From the NCBI RefSeq assembly GCF_001659605.2, contig NC_035164.2, forward strand, positions 14,622,295 to 14,686,294: a stretch of 64,000 nt of DNA, given 5' to 3'. Both the position numbers and the translations under genes were made by a program. This DNA comes from Manihot esculenta (lineage: Eukaryota; Streptophyta; Magnoliopsida; Malpighiales; Euphorbiaceae). The notes under the pieces were generated by a model, which did not search any database, was not told the origin of the DNA, and saw nothing but the letters and a program-made list of their open reading frames with translations. This document shows positions 23,882 through 36,241 of this stretch, in pieces (within the stretch, counting starts at the first letter, position 1; every line of letters starts with the position of its first letter).

Positions 23882-25237
23882 TAATACATGATAATAGTTA
23901 ATTGAAAAAATAAGAGAAGCACCACGGAACGTGATATCTCCATTTCAGTTAGTTAAATAACCTTATAGGAGTGTTGCAGTTAGTGGTATTAGAGCTAACG
24001 TTTAGGCCGTTCTAGGTATTAAGGAGAAGGAACAAGTATAAGCAAATGTTTATACCTTATAAGTTAAGGTCAGGATATAACTCTACTATAGGTTTTTGTA
24101 AGTTGGCTAAGAATGTTATTTGACATTCAACATGTGTTAGAAGATAGAGGTGATAGTCAAAAGTCGTGATCGCGATAATCTATTCAATGCTGCAAATGTG
24201 TGTATTGTAAGCTGCAGATTACATTATGGACATTGGAGCATTGAGTGGAAATTATGTGCATCACTTTTAAGAATCTGCTAGGATATGGTAGATGCCGTAT
24301 ATTTGATGCAGTTGTATCATGACAAGTTTCGAATTGCTATGAAGTGACTTCTAATAAAAGTTTATATCCTTTTAAAATAAAATACTAGAGACATCAGTAA
24401 TAAGGTATAGAAAAATTCTATGACAGCGATAATGTACTCGAAAAACATAATTGTTTTTTGTGTTGTTTATAATTAAAAAGAGAAATTTTATAAATATTAT
24501 GATATAAGATAAATGAAAAAAAGGAGAGCCATGAGTAGGTGAAATAGGCTAGAACATGTTAGTGACCAATCTTCTTTTTCACTTTTTACTGTAATGATTG
24601 TTTGATATCGAAATACAGTCGTAACCTTCGAGGGAAATAAATTTTAATTATCATTATGCAAGATTGAAGGGTTTTAAAAAAAGATTAATTATCTAAACAT
24701 TATGTAAAAGTGGATTGAAGATACAAGAAGAATACACACATAAAATAAGTGATAGTTATGTAGGTATGATTAAGGGGTTACTTTAGATAGTTATGAGATG
24801 GTAGGCATGATTAAGAGGTTAGTTTATCTCATTAATGAGATATTAGTTACTCTAGCTATGAGAAAAATAAGGAAGATTGTAGAGTCTACCCAACTTTTAA
24901 GAACATGACATAGATAGAGTGTATGGATTCCTAATGTATTTCTTGATAAATATTTTGATTCATCACTTGGAAGTGGATAGAGTTGCCTTTAAGATTATAT
25001 TGAAGGTCTATGTTGGATAACCGAATTAATATTGAAGGTCTATGTTATAAGCATTATTATCTTTGATAAGATTAGATAAATTATTTTGGCGGAATTAATA
25101 TTATTTCAGATAATATTATTGTTTATTAAAAGTTTAGTTGTTATCTATATTGGTGATATAGTTAGAATTTAAACACTTTAATCGGTACAAGTAATTATTA
25201 TTGATGGGTTATATTGATATATGTTTATATATAAATT

Positions 25238-25269
<32 letters not shown>

Positions 25270-26071
25270 GTTTGAATATTGGTATTTAGTTTCTTAATAA
25301 TATTGTGCAAAATATAGCTATGAAAATATAATTATTTATGTTTCCGTAGTTATTTACTAGATTCTAGATATAACCCTTATTCTCCAATAGATTATTGAAT
25401 AAAATTATTTCTGAATAGCATAATGTGATAATGTGGTTGATTATTAGCAAGAATTAATTATGTTAGTATAAACTTTATGTTATTATCTATTGTTAAGAGC
25501 TACGTGGACATGATCCTCTATTGGAGGTACGTAGACAGCTTTCGGGTGCGGTCCAAAAATAATAATTGTTAAGACTTTAATTAGCAAATAGTAGTGATGT
25601 AAATTCAAGGCATATCAATAGATTTTCACGTTGAATAAATTACTTATTGGAAATTTAATAAGTTTAATATGACTAAAATAATTAATATACAAATAGTTAT
25701 ATTTATAAGATTATAGATAAAAATAAAGTCACAAAAGAAATAACTGAATTAGCTAAGATATAGGAGAACAACTTTCGTAAAGAGACCGTGAGTGAATTAG
25801 ATCCTTAATATTGCCAAAACTTGACTATAACTTAAGATAGAAGCATACAGAAGTACCTAAAATAAATAACTTGGAAAGCTTGTCAAAGAAACGACAATTG
25901 GCTTGCCAATAGGTGCAATTTATGATATAAAATAACACTTAAAAGACAGTGTCACAGTCTAGATATAAAACGTAAGTTGGCATTTAAAGTTATAAGGCAT
26001 AGACGAAGTGTCGCAGCTACCCAAATCGTCATTCACTAGCAGACTAAATGAAATTGTTGCTTAAAAAAAAA

Positions 26072-27339
26072 GGATAATGGTATAAAAAATCCATAATTTT
26101 ATTTACTGGCACAATAAATTAGAATTTAAAAATACTTGGCGATTCTTTTAAAATTTGAAATGAAAGTAAGGGAGCATCTGTCGGTAGCAGGTCATATTGT
26201 ATTTTTTTATTACTTGACAGTGAACTCTATGCTACACCTTGGATAACCAAGGTGAGATATTAATCCTTGGTTAGTTAAGTTAAAATTCTTAAATGGTGTA
26301 GAAAAACCTAAAACACTCTCATCGACGCCGTCACTCGCTGTCGAATTTAATTTTCCGACTTCGTCCTTCGCACAAAAAATTAGCCTTCTTGCTTCACCAC
26401 CATTTTGGCCTCATAGAAGGAGATATTGCCTTCGTTCTTTCTCCTAACTTTATTCACCTTTCGATCTTTTATTTCTGTATCTTCTCTCTCGGTGTCGTTA
26501 CCTCTCCTTAAAAATCAATCATCTTTAAACCTGAGATTCTCCACCAAATTCAGCTGTCAAAACTTGTAATTGTGTTCGTAACGTCGAATGCTGCTCATAT
26601 AATTCCTAATCTCAAAACAATCGTACTCGACTCTCCCGAGTTTGAATCGCTGATGATAAGTCTAGCTCACTGTGGAGAAATGGAAGGAGGGAAGGTTTAC
26701 CAATTGGACCCTGCGATGATTCTCTATCCTCACGGACTACTGATCGAGTTAATGGAGTGGTTTTGACTCATCGAAATTTCACATGCATGGTGGCTGTAAG
26801 TCATGAGGTTTACACGACCCGGATGGCAGCTGCAACTTCCTTTTATCCGTTGCCTCATTTTCATGTTTATGGTTTGTGTTATTTCTTGAGAGCTTTAACT
26901 ATAGGAGCGGTGGTGGTGTCCATGGTTAAATTTGATATGAAGACAATGTTGACAGTAATTCAGGAGAGTAAGGTCACTCACGTAGCACAGACTGCACCGG
27001 CGGTGGTGCTGATGACTAAGGATCCTAGGTTGTTAGACGACTATGATTTGAACTCTCTAGATATTGTAGCCTGCAGAGTTGCTTCGCTTAGGAAAAGCGT
27101 AGTTAGACTATTTCAGCAACAATTTCCAAATTTGACTTTAAGTCAGGTTAGTTAAACACCAGACCTGGATTTTTAGCATTAACCGGTGGTTAATTTCTCA
27201 CATTGGTTATTCAATGTGTTGCGTATGATCCACCGTTAAGTAATAGAAAAATACAGAAGGAACGTCACGTTAGCCACCGGCAAATGCTCCCCCACTTACA
27301 TTTCAAATTTGAATTGAATCGCTAAATGTTTTCAAATTT
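26072..27339 (+). mobile_element. Pack-MULE-like element with captured 4CL-like exon, copy 4
   Basis: Left arm 26072-26280 complete. The right arm starts at about 27176 and is cut at about 27339, where 'gctaaatgttttcaaatttg' runs into 'atattcaacatgtgttag', a part of the unit that normally lies more than 1 kb further on. The outer terminus and the LTR-like stretch of this unit are lost. Confidence 0.75.
26315..27146 (+). pseudogene. 4CL-like exon 1 fragment, copy 4
   Basis: The best-preserved copy after the loop. From 26757 it runs open through VVLTHRNFTCM, PLPHFHVYGLCYF, FDMKTMLTVIQ, HVAQTAPAVVLMTKDPR and RLFQQQFPNLTLSQ to the splice donor. Upstream, LSKPVIVFVTSNAAHIIP-type sequence and IVLDSPEFESLM sit in another frame because of the array-wide frameshift before the AMP-binding loop. 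The loop glycines and lysine are altered as in the other copies. It lacks the N-terminus and every later exon, so no CoA-ligase activity is possible. Confidence 0.85.
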
Positions 27340-27586
27340 GATATTCAACATGTGTTAGAAGATAGAGGTGATAGTTTAAAGTCGTGATCGCAATAATCTA
27401 TTCAATGCTACAAATGTGTGTATTGTAAGCTGCAGATTACATTATGGACATTGGAGCATTGAGTGGAAATTGTGTGCATCACTTTTAAGAATCTGCTAGG
27501 ATATGGTAGATGCCTTATATCTGATGCAGTTGTATCATGACAAGTTTCTAATTGCTATGAAGTGACTTCTAATAAAGGTTTATATT

Positions 27587-27867
27587 TGAAAAGAATAGCT
27601 AAAATTGGGAATGAAAATAGAGAATGCAATGTATTGATTCGGAAAGTCTCATGTATATATATACATTTGGAGAAATTGAATTCTAACTAACTGAGTTCTC
27701 TGGACTTTTCTAGAATTTTCTGGATTCTCCTGGAATAAATTACATTTATGTATGAAACGGTGCCGTTTTGGATCTGTGTTTACGACGCCGTTTTTTTTCT
27801 GGATTTGCACCTGTCTTTTGCTTCCTGCGATGTCGTTTGGCTCTAACAGTATATAATCATCTCTTCA
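27587..27867. mobile_element. Solo LTR (281 bp) inserted in array unit 4
   Basis: Other units read 'gtttatatccttttaaaata' without interruption. Here 281 bases with TG...CA ends lie between 'ggtttatatt' and 'atatccttttaaa'. The flanking five bases are ATATT and ATATC, a probable 5-bp target duplication with one change. The insert contains 'tgtatatatataca' (TATA-like) and GC-richer pieces. There is no coding sequence, PBS or second LTR, so it is best read as a solo LTR left after recombination. A small unrelated insertion cannot be excluded. Confidence 0.7.
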
Positions 27868-29200
27868 ATATCCTTTTAAAATAAAATATTAGAGACATTA
27901 GCAATAATGTATAGGAAAATTCTACGATAGCCATAATGAACTCAAAAAACATAATTGTTTTTGTGTTGTTTATCATTAAAAAGAGGAATTTTATAAATAT
28001 TATGATATAAGAGAAATGAAAAAAAGGAGAGCCATGAGTAGGTGAAATAGGCTAAAACATGTGAGTGACCAATCTTTTTGTTCACTTTTTACTGTAACGA
28101 TTGCTTGATATCGAAACATAGTCATAACCTTCGAGGGAAATAAATTTGAATTATCATAATACCAGATTGAAGGGTTTTAGAGAAAGATTAATTATCTAAA
28201 CTTTATGTAAAAGTGGATTGAACATACAAGAAGAATACACACATAAAATAAGTGATAGTTATGAGATGGTAGGTATGATTAAGGGGTTAGTTTAGATAGT
28301 TATGAGATGGTAGGTATGATTAAGAGGTTAGTTTATCTCATTAATGAGATATTAGTTACTCTAGTTAGGAGAAAAATAAGGAAGATTGTAGAATCTACCC
28401 AACTTTTAAGAACATTACATAAATAGAGTGTATGGATTCCTAATGTATTTCTTGATAAATATTTCGATTCATCACTTGGAAGTGGATAAAGTTGCCTTTA
28501 AGATTATATTGAAGGTCTATGTTGGAAAACTAAATTAATCACTGCTATAGTTTATTCTTTTTAACGTTTTAGAAGCATTATTATCTTTGATAAGATTAGA
28601 TAAATTATTTTGGTGGAATTAATATTATTTGAGATAATATTGTTGTTTATTGAAAGTTTAGTTGTTATCTATATTGGTGATATAGTTAGATTTAAAACAC
28701 TTTAATCGGTACAAGTAATTATTATTGATGGATTATATTGATATCTGTTTATATATAAATTTGTGTGTAAATACATATATATATATATATGTTTTGAATA
28801 TTAGTATTTAGTTTCTTAATAATATTGTGTAAGGTATAACTATGAAAATATAATTATTTATGTTTTCTTAGTTATTTATTGGATTCTAGATATAACTCTT
28901 ACTCCTACAATAGATTATTAAATAAATGAATAAAATTATTTCTGAATAGCATAATGTGATAATGTAGTTGATTATTTGCAGGAATTACTTATGTTAGTAT
29001 AAACTTTATATTATTATCTATTGTTAAGAGCTACGTGGACCTGATCCTCTATTGGAGGTACGTAGGCAGCATTCGGATGCGGTTCAAAAATAATAAATGT
29101 TAAGACTTTAATTAGCATATGTAAATTCAAGCCATATTAATAGATTTCCACTTTGAATAAATTATTTATTGAAAATTTAATAAGTTTGATATTACTAAAA

Positions 29201-29782
29201 TAATTAACATACAAAAAATTATATTTATAAGATTATAGATAAAAATAAAGTTACAAAAAAATCACTGAATTAGCTAACATACAAAAAAATAATTTTTAAT
29301 TTATTCAATTCGATTTAATTTTAAATCGAACCGAATGAATAATCATCCCTAACTATATGCATATAATGTTAATGAGGATATTTAGTTTAACTTTTTCACC
29401 TAGATAATACATTTTGAAAGAGCTATTTTATCTATTTGGTAAACTCTTTGAAAAGGCGGCTGATTCATTTTAGATTTTTTTTTTGATAATTAATTAGACC
29501 TTATTTTTTATTTAAATAATATTATTCTTTTAGTATATATTAATTATAAAATTTATATATTTAAATAAATTATTTATAAATATAAATATAAAATATTATA
29601 ATAATTGTATTAATGGTAATCTTTATTTTTTATATAATTAAAATATTTATATATATTTAAAATATTACTTATTGGAAATGTAATAAGTTTAATATGACTA
29701 AAATAATTAACATACAAAAAATTATATTTATAAGATTATAGATAAAAATAAAGTCACAAAAAAATCACTGAATTAGCTAAGA
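29201..29782. repeat. Direct repeat at the end of array block I
   Basis: A stretch starting 'attaacatacaaaaaattat' and ending 'cactgaattagcta' occurs at about 29201-29276 and again at about 29705-29782. The DNA between (29281-29640) matches copy A/C AT-rich sequence. The piece is also part of every array unit and of copy C near 44600. This stretch therefore joins the array to the duplicated NHD1 upstream region. Confidence 0.7.
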
Positions 29783-30560
29783 TATAGGAGAACAATTTTT
29801 ATAATCACCATGATGATAAGAACAAATTGATACTTTTACCTATTTTCTTTACATTCATCACTCTCTCACAAATGAAAGCAAATAAATTTTATTTTTCTTT
29901 TTATTCTTTTTAATTTTTTACTCGTTCAAATATAAAGAGATTTTTTTTATTATTATTTTCAATGTCTTCCTATTTCCCAAACAAAGTGTTAATTGGGAAA
30001 TTTTGTTTTAAAAAAAATATATTATTAAGGCACAAATGCAGATGGCTACGGATCATTGGAATCTGGTAAAACAAATGACAGAAATATTGAAAGGCAAAAA
30101 CCGCTCCTTCCAAGCTCGTATGTCCTCTGATGATAGCCATTTCCCCATTATCCTCGGATAATTGCCCAATCTCTCTCCTCCGTGCAACTGGCGAGCAAAC
30201 AAAAAAACCACTGACCAAAACCACCGTTTTCTCTTTTGAAATCTCTTTCAGGGAATAAAAAAGAAAAAAGAAATCTCTTTCTTTCTCCTCTAAAACCTCA
30301 CCTGCAATGGCTTTCTTCTCATTTGGGCTATACCATCTCCAACCAACCAATTTAAGAAACAATCCGTTCGCTTTCCTTCTTCCCTTAATCTGTCTTCACT
30401 TCATTCTCAGTTTTGTTTGGCTTTATCTCCACTTAGATTAGGTTCAAGATTGCTTGGCAGTGGTCTTCTTGCAAGAGCTGAAGATAAGGCTAGAGGGTAT
30501 TCTTCTTCTTCAACTCAGGGACAAGCTCAACAGCCCAGTAGTGCAAAACAGCTTCAGGTT
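29281..30560. repeat. Segmental duplication, copy B
   Basis: Collinear with 44200-45325 in copy C: the right end of the MITE-like element, the 'gatattttagt'-type AT-rich stretch, 'aggcacaaatgcagatggct' and then NHD1 exon 1. Copy A shares only the first 190 bases. Copy B alone continues into later NHD1 exons, so it is nearest to the original gene arrangement. Confidence 0.8.
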
Positions 30561-32440
30561 TGTTTCAATAATTTATTGTCGCTAAAGCATCATTTTTAGG
30601 GGTACCCATTTCCTTGTTCAGTGGTTGGTGAAAGGGATTACTTGATTTTCACATGTATTTTTCAAATTGAACGGAAACCATATTTTTGGATTCCTCTATT
30701 GAGATTTGACATTTCATTTTCTGAAATACTCTTTGTTGTTTGTGTGTGATGTGTATGTGGAAATGTTCTTGTCACGCCTTTTTTATTACTTCTCTTAAAT
30801 GTTGAAATGGATACGAGGTGGTTTCTCTTATGTCTGCAGAGTTACCGTGTTTGCATTGCAGAATGCATATTGGTTATTATCTGAAGTTCTAGCTGCTTGT
30901 ATAGGACTAATTTATTGATATGTGAGACCCATTCAATCATTCATTACACATTTATTCCTCCTTTATCTGCCTTTTTCTGGTAGCAGTTCATGTTAACGGT
31001 TAGCATATATATAAAATCAGGAGCTGACAACAGAAGCTGGGTCATGTGATCCTTTATGTTCACTTGACGAAACAAGTTCACAAGATTTTGCAGCCACGTA
31101 CCAGCCAAAGACTGATTTGCTAAAAGCTCTTGCAGTATTCGCAGCAGCTGCAACTGGGGCTCCAGCGATTAACCATTCTTGGGTTGCAGCCAATCAGGTT
31201 AACTCTCTCGTGTGGAAAAATCTTATAATTTGATGTATTAATTATTAACAAATGCTTAAATATGCAGTAAACATGAAATGATATTTAATGGTTAATTTGA
31301 TGAAATTTTCTCAGACAGGATCTTGCTATGGCATTACTCTTTGGAATTGGATATGCTGCCATCATTTTTGAAGAGTCTCTAGCTTTCAATAAAAGTGGTG
31401 TAGGATATTGATGGCTGTGAGCTTATGGGTAGTTCGAAGCATTGGGGTAAAAGTCATAATTACTGCTTAATTATTACCAGTGACATTTTTTTTCTCAAAG
31501 AATTACGGGTGACATTTAGTTTAGATTAAAGTGTATGTTTCCCATTCATCTTCTGGCCACTTGCATGAGTGCCTGATGTATCATTTTTACTTGTTCATAG
31601 AAGCTATAAAATAGACATAATTGAACTGAGATGTCTCTCTGTGATTTCCTTAAATTTGTTATAGCCCTATCTCATCCTGCTGCTGGCTAAATTTCAATAA
31701 AAGTCTTCTGTTATGTGTAACTTATGTTGCCCATGTGGGGTTGTCCTTTTACAGCTGCATACTGGATTGGTAACTAAACTTCGTTACTGATTGATCTATA
31801 AAATAGAACAACTTCATAAATGATATCCTTCATTTGTGTGGGTGGATGTTTGGGTATATTTACCTTCTTTTCTTTGAAGAAATTTTGGATCATCATGTAG
31901 TTGGAACTCCCTTGGTGAAATAATTTCCACAATTAGGCTGTAGTGGATTCTGAATTGGGATGCCATAAACTGATAGACTGGTGCATGGAAGCAAAATTTT
32001 TTGGCAGCATGGTTTATAATGGCTTCCTGATAACTGAACCGTGAACTATAGAATTCCACATTGCTGTGTTTCAAATATCAATTATCAATGCTTGTAAGTA
32101 TGCAAAACAAATAAATTTGACCCTGCCAGTATAAGTCCAAAGTCTCCCACCATAACTATCATGCAAAAATGGGTCCCTTTTTATGTTTCATGAAAACAAC
32201 CATAAGTTCCAGGTATTGTCTATTACACTGTAATATTTAGCTATCACTTTCTTGAGCAGGCACCTTCGACTGATATAGCTGTTTCGGAGTTGACACATGC
32301 TTCTGCAGAAGTAAGTGAGGTCGTGTTTTTCCTGCTTGGTGCCATGACCATCGTGGAGATTGTTGATGCTCATCAAGGTTTTAGGCTGGTCACTGACAAT
32401 ATAACCACTCGAAAGCCCAAGACTCTGCTTTGAGTGGTTA
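30307..32440 (+). pseudogene. NHD1: NHD1-like plastid Na+/H+ antiporter (NhaD), first four exons, broken
   Basis: Exons: 30307-30557, 31021-31197 (177 bases), 31319-31446 (128 bases) and 32260 to about 32440, with GT-AG borders. They encode in order a transit-peptide-like start, ARAEDKARGYSSSS, CDPLCSLDETSS with KTDLLKALAV, NHSWVAANQ, DLAMALLFGIGYA, FNKSGVG and FFLLGAMTIVEIVDAHQGF. These match the N-terminal part of plant NHD1, a chloroplast-envelope sodium/proton antiporter. Lesions: a frame change in exon 1 (start frame and the RAEDK frame differ), exon 3 one base short of 129 so that GVG is followed by a stop, and TGG to TGA at 32431. Homology ends at about 32440 at a Copia remnant; all later membrane segments are missing. 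Confidence 0.88.
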
Positions 32441-32469
32441 GTTCTATATTCAGTTGTCATCTTCATATT

Positions 32470-33250
32470 ACACGTTTTTTACAGAGAAGACGAGATCAAA
32501 TTGAATAGTTCTTATCATAGTAGTTCTGAACTTTACAATGAAACCTATTTATACAATAATTCTAAACTAGGAAATTTGAGTATACAAAAATTTAACTGCT
32601 TATTTTACAATATTAATTGCAACCTTAATTAGGAACCCTAGCCTAATTAGGAGTATTCAATAAATTAAAAGGAAGAATATTATCAACTCTCCCTCTCAAG
32701 ATGGTGCATAAATTTGAGTATACAAAAATATAACTGCTCATTTTACAATGTTAATTGCAACCTTAATTAGGAACTCTAATTAGGACTGTTCAATAAACTA
32801 AAGGGAAGAATATTATCAACTCTCCCTTTCAAGATGGTGCACAGATATCTTGTACATCCATCTTGCAAACCAAATCTTGGAAATGTTTGCTACAAATTCC
32901 CTTAGTGAAAATATCAACCAACTGATTTTCAAAAATGGAGCTCATCTTTGTAGTGCTGCAAATGTCTCTTGGTAGTCGAAACTATAGGTTTGAGTGGACC
33001 ACTTTGTACCAACCGACCTTCATATCTTCCAATAGACCCCTCTGCTTTGTGCTATGTACTTATTTGAGCACCACTCAATAGACCCCTTTGCTATGTACTT
33101 ATTTTTTTAAATATAAAAGAAGTTGAGCACCACTAAGCAATTTGCTTAGCGCGTAGGAATGTATTTTTCCTCGCGCAGGTTGTAGATCCAAGGAACAGTA
33201 GATCAAGATCTGCATCAACCCAGTCAGAGTTACATCATTACTATCTTGGG
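32470..33250 (-). mobile_element. Old Copia 3' end remnant (RNase H tail, PPT, LTR start)
   Basis: On the minus strand 32826-32937 encodes LVDIFTKGICSKHFQDLVCK and then a stop, the C-terminal end of Copia RNase H. A purine tract (aaagggaga) and TTGATAATATTCTTCC, probably the LTR start, follow. Upstream, near 33200, a weak D-W-x-D-A-D stretch may be another RNase H piece. The tail-PPT-LTR join occurs twice in tandem (32571-32710 and 32711-32840). The element replaces the NHD1 gene after exon 4. No second LTR is visible. Confidence 0.6.
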
Positions 33251-33279
33251 GTATATTTTGTAAATTTCTTTATATAAAG

Positions 33280-33600
33280 TTACTTTTGGAAATATGGCAT
33301 GTACATAAAGTTTTAGAGATAAAGTTGTATATAGTTTGAATTAGATATATTTGAATATTTTAATTTTGGTATAAATATGGGTTACTAGCATAAGTTTTTG
33401 TGTTGAGATTAGTAAGATGGTTTTTGAAGTGTTTGATATGGATTGAAATTGTTTTGAAGTTAAAAGAAGTTTGGGGGTTAAGGTTGAAGTTTATAGAAGT
33501 GTAACGTTACTATTCACAGGTGAAATTAAGTCCATATTTCAGAGGAAACACTGCCGGATTTTTGGTTAAAAAAAAAAGCCATAAATTACATGATATAAAT
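33280..33600 (+). repeat. Diverged lone copy of the array LTR-like segment
   Basis: Contains 'aaatatggcatgtacataa', 'agtttgggggttaaggttga', a 'tattcacaggtgaaattaag' stretch and 'actgccggatttttggt' in the same order and spacing as the repeated stretch of each array unit. It is far more diverged and has no Pack-MULE beside it. It shows that this part of the unit is a dispersed repeat in its own right. Confidence 0.55.
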
Positions 33601-34249
33601 TTGGTAATTTGGTGTAAGTCATCTATAAAATAAATTATTATTAAAATATTAATTTTTCAAACATTTCAAAACTAAAATTATTAACTATGATTGCTAAACG
33701 AAGAAGTAAATTAAAATAGCAAAAGTCAAGTTACTTTATGCAACAGATCAATAATTTATAATATTTATTTTCAACCATCAATGGTTTTTTCTGTGAGCCC
33801 TTTAGCCGCACCTTCAATTTCTTTGGATTGATAGGAGTATATCTATTTTTTCTTATGTGTAAAGGAAAGCTGACTCAGAAGGTTTTCCAAATATGTAAGA
33901 GGGAAGGAATGCTTCAAGAATCGAGTTCTTGATAAGGTGATTAATGACATTTTTAGATTTCTGAACAAAGTAGGCAGAAGAAATGAAAATGATAAATCTT
34001 TTTATCTATAGTATTTTTAAAATTTAAAATATTTTTTATTTTTATTTTTAACTTAATAGATTTTAAAATAAAACGAAGTTGAATTTAAAAGGAAATAACA
34101 TATAGAAATTTAAATATTTAATTTTAAAAATAAACATATTAATCTATTAATAACATTACCATCCAAAAATGAAAAGTTTTTTTTTTTCCTTTGTTGTGTA
34201 ACTTGTGTTCGATGAAAAAGAAACCTTTGTCGTTTCGGATAATACAAGG
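33601..34249. other. AT-rich intergenic DNA, no gene seen
   Basis: No convincing coding or repeat structure. A/T runs with scattered stops in all frames precede the promoter/5'UTR-like stretch of the next gene fragment. Confidence 0.5.
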
Positions 34250-36241
34250 GTGTTCGAGTGACTGAATCCCTAATCAATTTCACGCTCTTTTTGGTACTCC
34301 CAGCTCTGCAATTAGACCGATTCACTGAAGCTATCGTTCTATACTATTTGGTGTGAGGTAAGCTTTTCTGTTCAAATTTCTCCCTTTTCCTGCCGATTTT
34401 TCTTGGTTGATATTAATTTTACTTTGTTAATTTTATTCATTTTTTTCCATCTTATTTATGGTGTTTCTACAAAATTCTAGTAGTTAGTCTCTTGAGAAGA
34501 TTCTTCTGATGTTATACTCTCATCTTGTTATCTCATATTTTCTCATTGGCGCTGATTCTGTGTATATTTCTTTTTCACATGGTCGATGTTTAATATATTC
34601 TTTTGTTTTGTTTGCATTTGATGCCGAGTTGCATAAGTTTGTATTTGCTATCACTGTAATTTCACGTTACGCGCCTCTTTTCTATTCTGGGTTAGGATGC
34701 TTAGTTTATGGAGTTAGGCTTTGTTATATCTTAAGATGATATGCGACTTCATTTCCAACTGTACAGGAGAACTTCCAATTCTGACGAAACAATTTGGTTA
34801 TTTAGATCTTGGCTGTTGAAGCTGCAAGAGCAATTTTTTACAAGTAATGAGAATTAATATGATTTTCTTTTAATTTTTCTTTGTATTTTTATAGTGAGTC
34901 TGCTCTTGTTTCATCTTGGAAAGATGAGTTGTACTTGCGCTCTTTTGTTAGCTTCCTGTTCCATTTTGATTTGGGATTTTGAGTTTCACATGTCAAGTTA
35001 TCTTTGGCAGGGTGCAAGGAATGGGAGGTTGATCCACAGTTAGGTTTTGGTGTTTTTGGTCCAAAGTTGGTTATGAAGTGACTGTTTCAAAGTGGTTCAG
35101 GTCCTAGATTTAGGAGATTACCTTTGAAATTTTAGTGATTAAATTTTTGTGATTTTGTTTTCTCAAAGCATTCTTATGCATATATAACTTTAAGATTTGT
35201 TATCTTTTTTGATAAATGATATAACTAACAATGATGGTGAATGATTTGTTATGAACTCCTTTTATGCTTTGTTCCATGAAGTAGTGCGTGAGATTGCAAT
35301 TACAATTAATTTATTTTGTTGTTTTAGTAATCTTGAATTTCTTACTTCTAGAGAATTTTAAAATATTTTAGTATTTGGTTTCAGCTAACAATCTCTTTAA
35401 ACTTTCTTTAATGAAACAGAAAAAGAATTAAGTGGGTCTGAATATTATGTGGAGAGTAGTAATTATTTTTAGACAGGTATTTGTAAAAGATTATTGTAAT
35501 TGCTTAATTGGGTTCAGGTAGTAAGTATATTAAGTGGGTTTAGGGTTGCACAGTTTAAAATTCATTAGTATCCTACCTGTGTCATCACTTTCTTGCTCGT
35601 CTCACCAGTAACCCCCTCAGCTCTTCCTAGCACCCACACAGCCACACTCATTCAGCCTCTCACATCTATTGACCCAATTGCAGTTTTGCCTCTCTCTGTC
35701 TGGTATATCACTTGATTCTATTTTTTTTCTTTTCAATTAATTTTAATTTCCCGATGTTTCTCATATGTTGATTCAGTGGATATGTGCCTTTTGTTTTAAT
35801 TAATCTTGAGGGAGGATATGGAATTTCCGTATTTCAACATTGCTTTTGATTGAAGTGTACTCGACCACATCGTGCTTGCTTGCTCAAGAAAATGAAAATC
35901 TGCCTGAAGAGTTTGTAGTGGCTGTTCTTGTTGGCTTTTGGTTCATTTTGCTAATTGAATTTCTCTTTCAATTCTAATGAAATCTATTTACACTGCATAC
36001 TTGCATGTCTGAAGGAAGTTAAGCTTACACTAATTGGTTAAATATAAACCACTAAATTTGTTTGGCTGTATTACCATTTGCAGAGAACTAAAACCCTCAG
36101 TCAGAGATATTCCAGACTCACCAGATAGGAACCCAATGGCTCTATGGAGAGCTCGTGCAGCTGTATCACCTCACTTGAACAGGCTTTTGCAACCTGCATC
36201 TTTCCCCTCTGTCAACAATGCTTTCCGTGGTTTCTCTGCTG
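34250..36241 (+). pseudogene. 5' end of an unidentified gene with a mitochondrial-type presequence
   Basis: A first noncoding exon appears to end at 34357 before 'gtaagc'. A second exon starts at 36084 after 'atttgcag'. The coding start is the ATG at 36136 in 'acccaatggc', giving 35 codons plus one base up to the donor 'gtatgc' at 36242. The peptide starts MALWRARAAVSPHLNRLLQP and ends FRGFSA. It is rich in Arg, Ala, Ser and Leu and has no acidic residue, so it looks like a mitochondrial targeting presequence. I cannot tell which mature protein followed. No further exon is visible before the Gypsy relic and duplicated copy C take over, so the gene is severed here. Confidence 0.5.

Larger units (their letters stand above)
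3764..29276 (+). repeat. Macro-tandem array, block I (units 1-4)
   Basis: The same ordered set of landmarks recurs. A Mutator-like inverted-repeat element with a 4CL-like exon comes first. An internally duplicated stretch follows ('ttgagttgaaaattgtgttt' twice, about 370 bases apart), then 'gtggtattagagctaacg', a stretch with 'aagctgcagattacattatg', a (TA)n tract, 'ggaggtacgtaggcagcctt' and an A/T-rich lead into the next element. Unit starts are 3764 (truncated), 6592, 9718, 23455 and 26072. A full unit is about 3.7 kb (best seen in block II). Most block I units carry deletions. Later insertions are a Gypsy element (12153-21855) and a solo LTR (27587-27867). Confidence 0.9.

Noticed and set aside
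30307..32440. Bacterial nhaD acquired by transfer
   Set aside because: It has plant introns and a transit-peptide-like start, and the residues match plant plastid NHD1.
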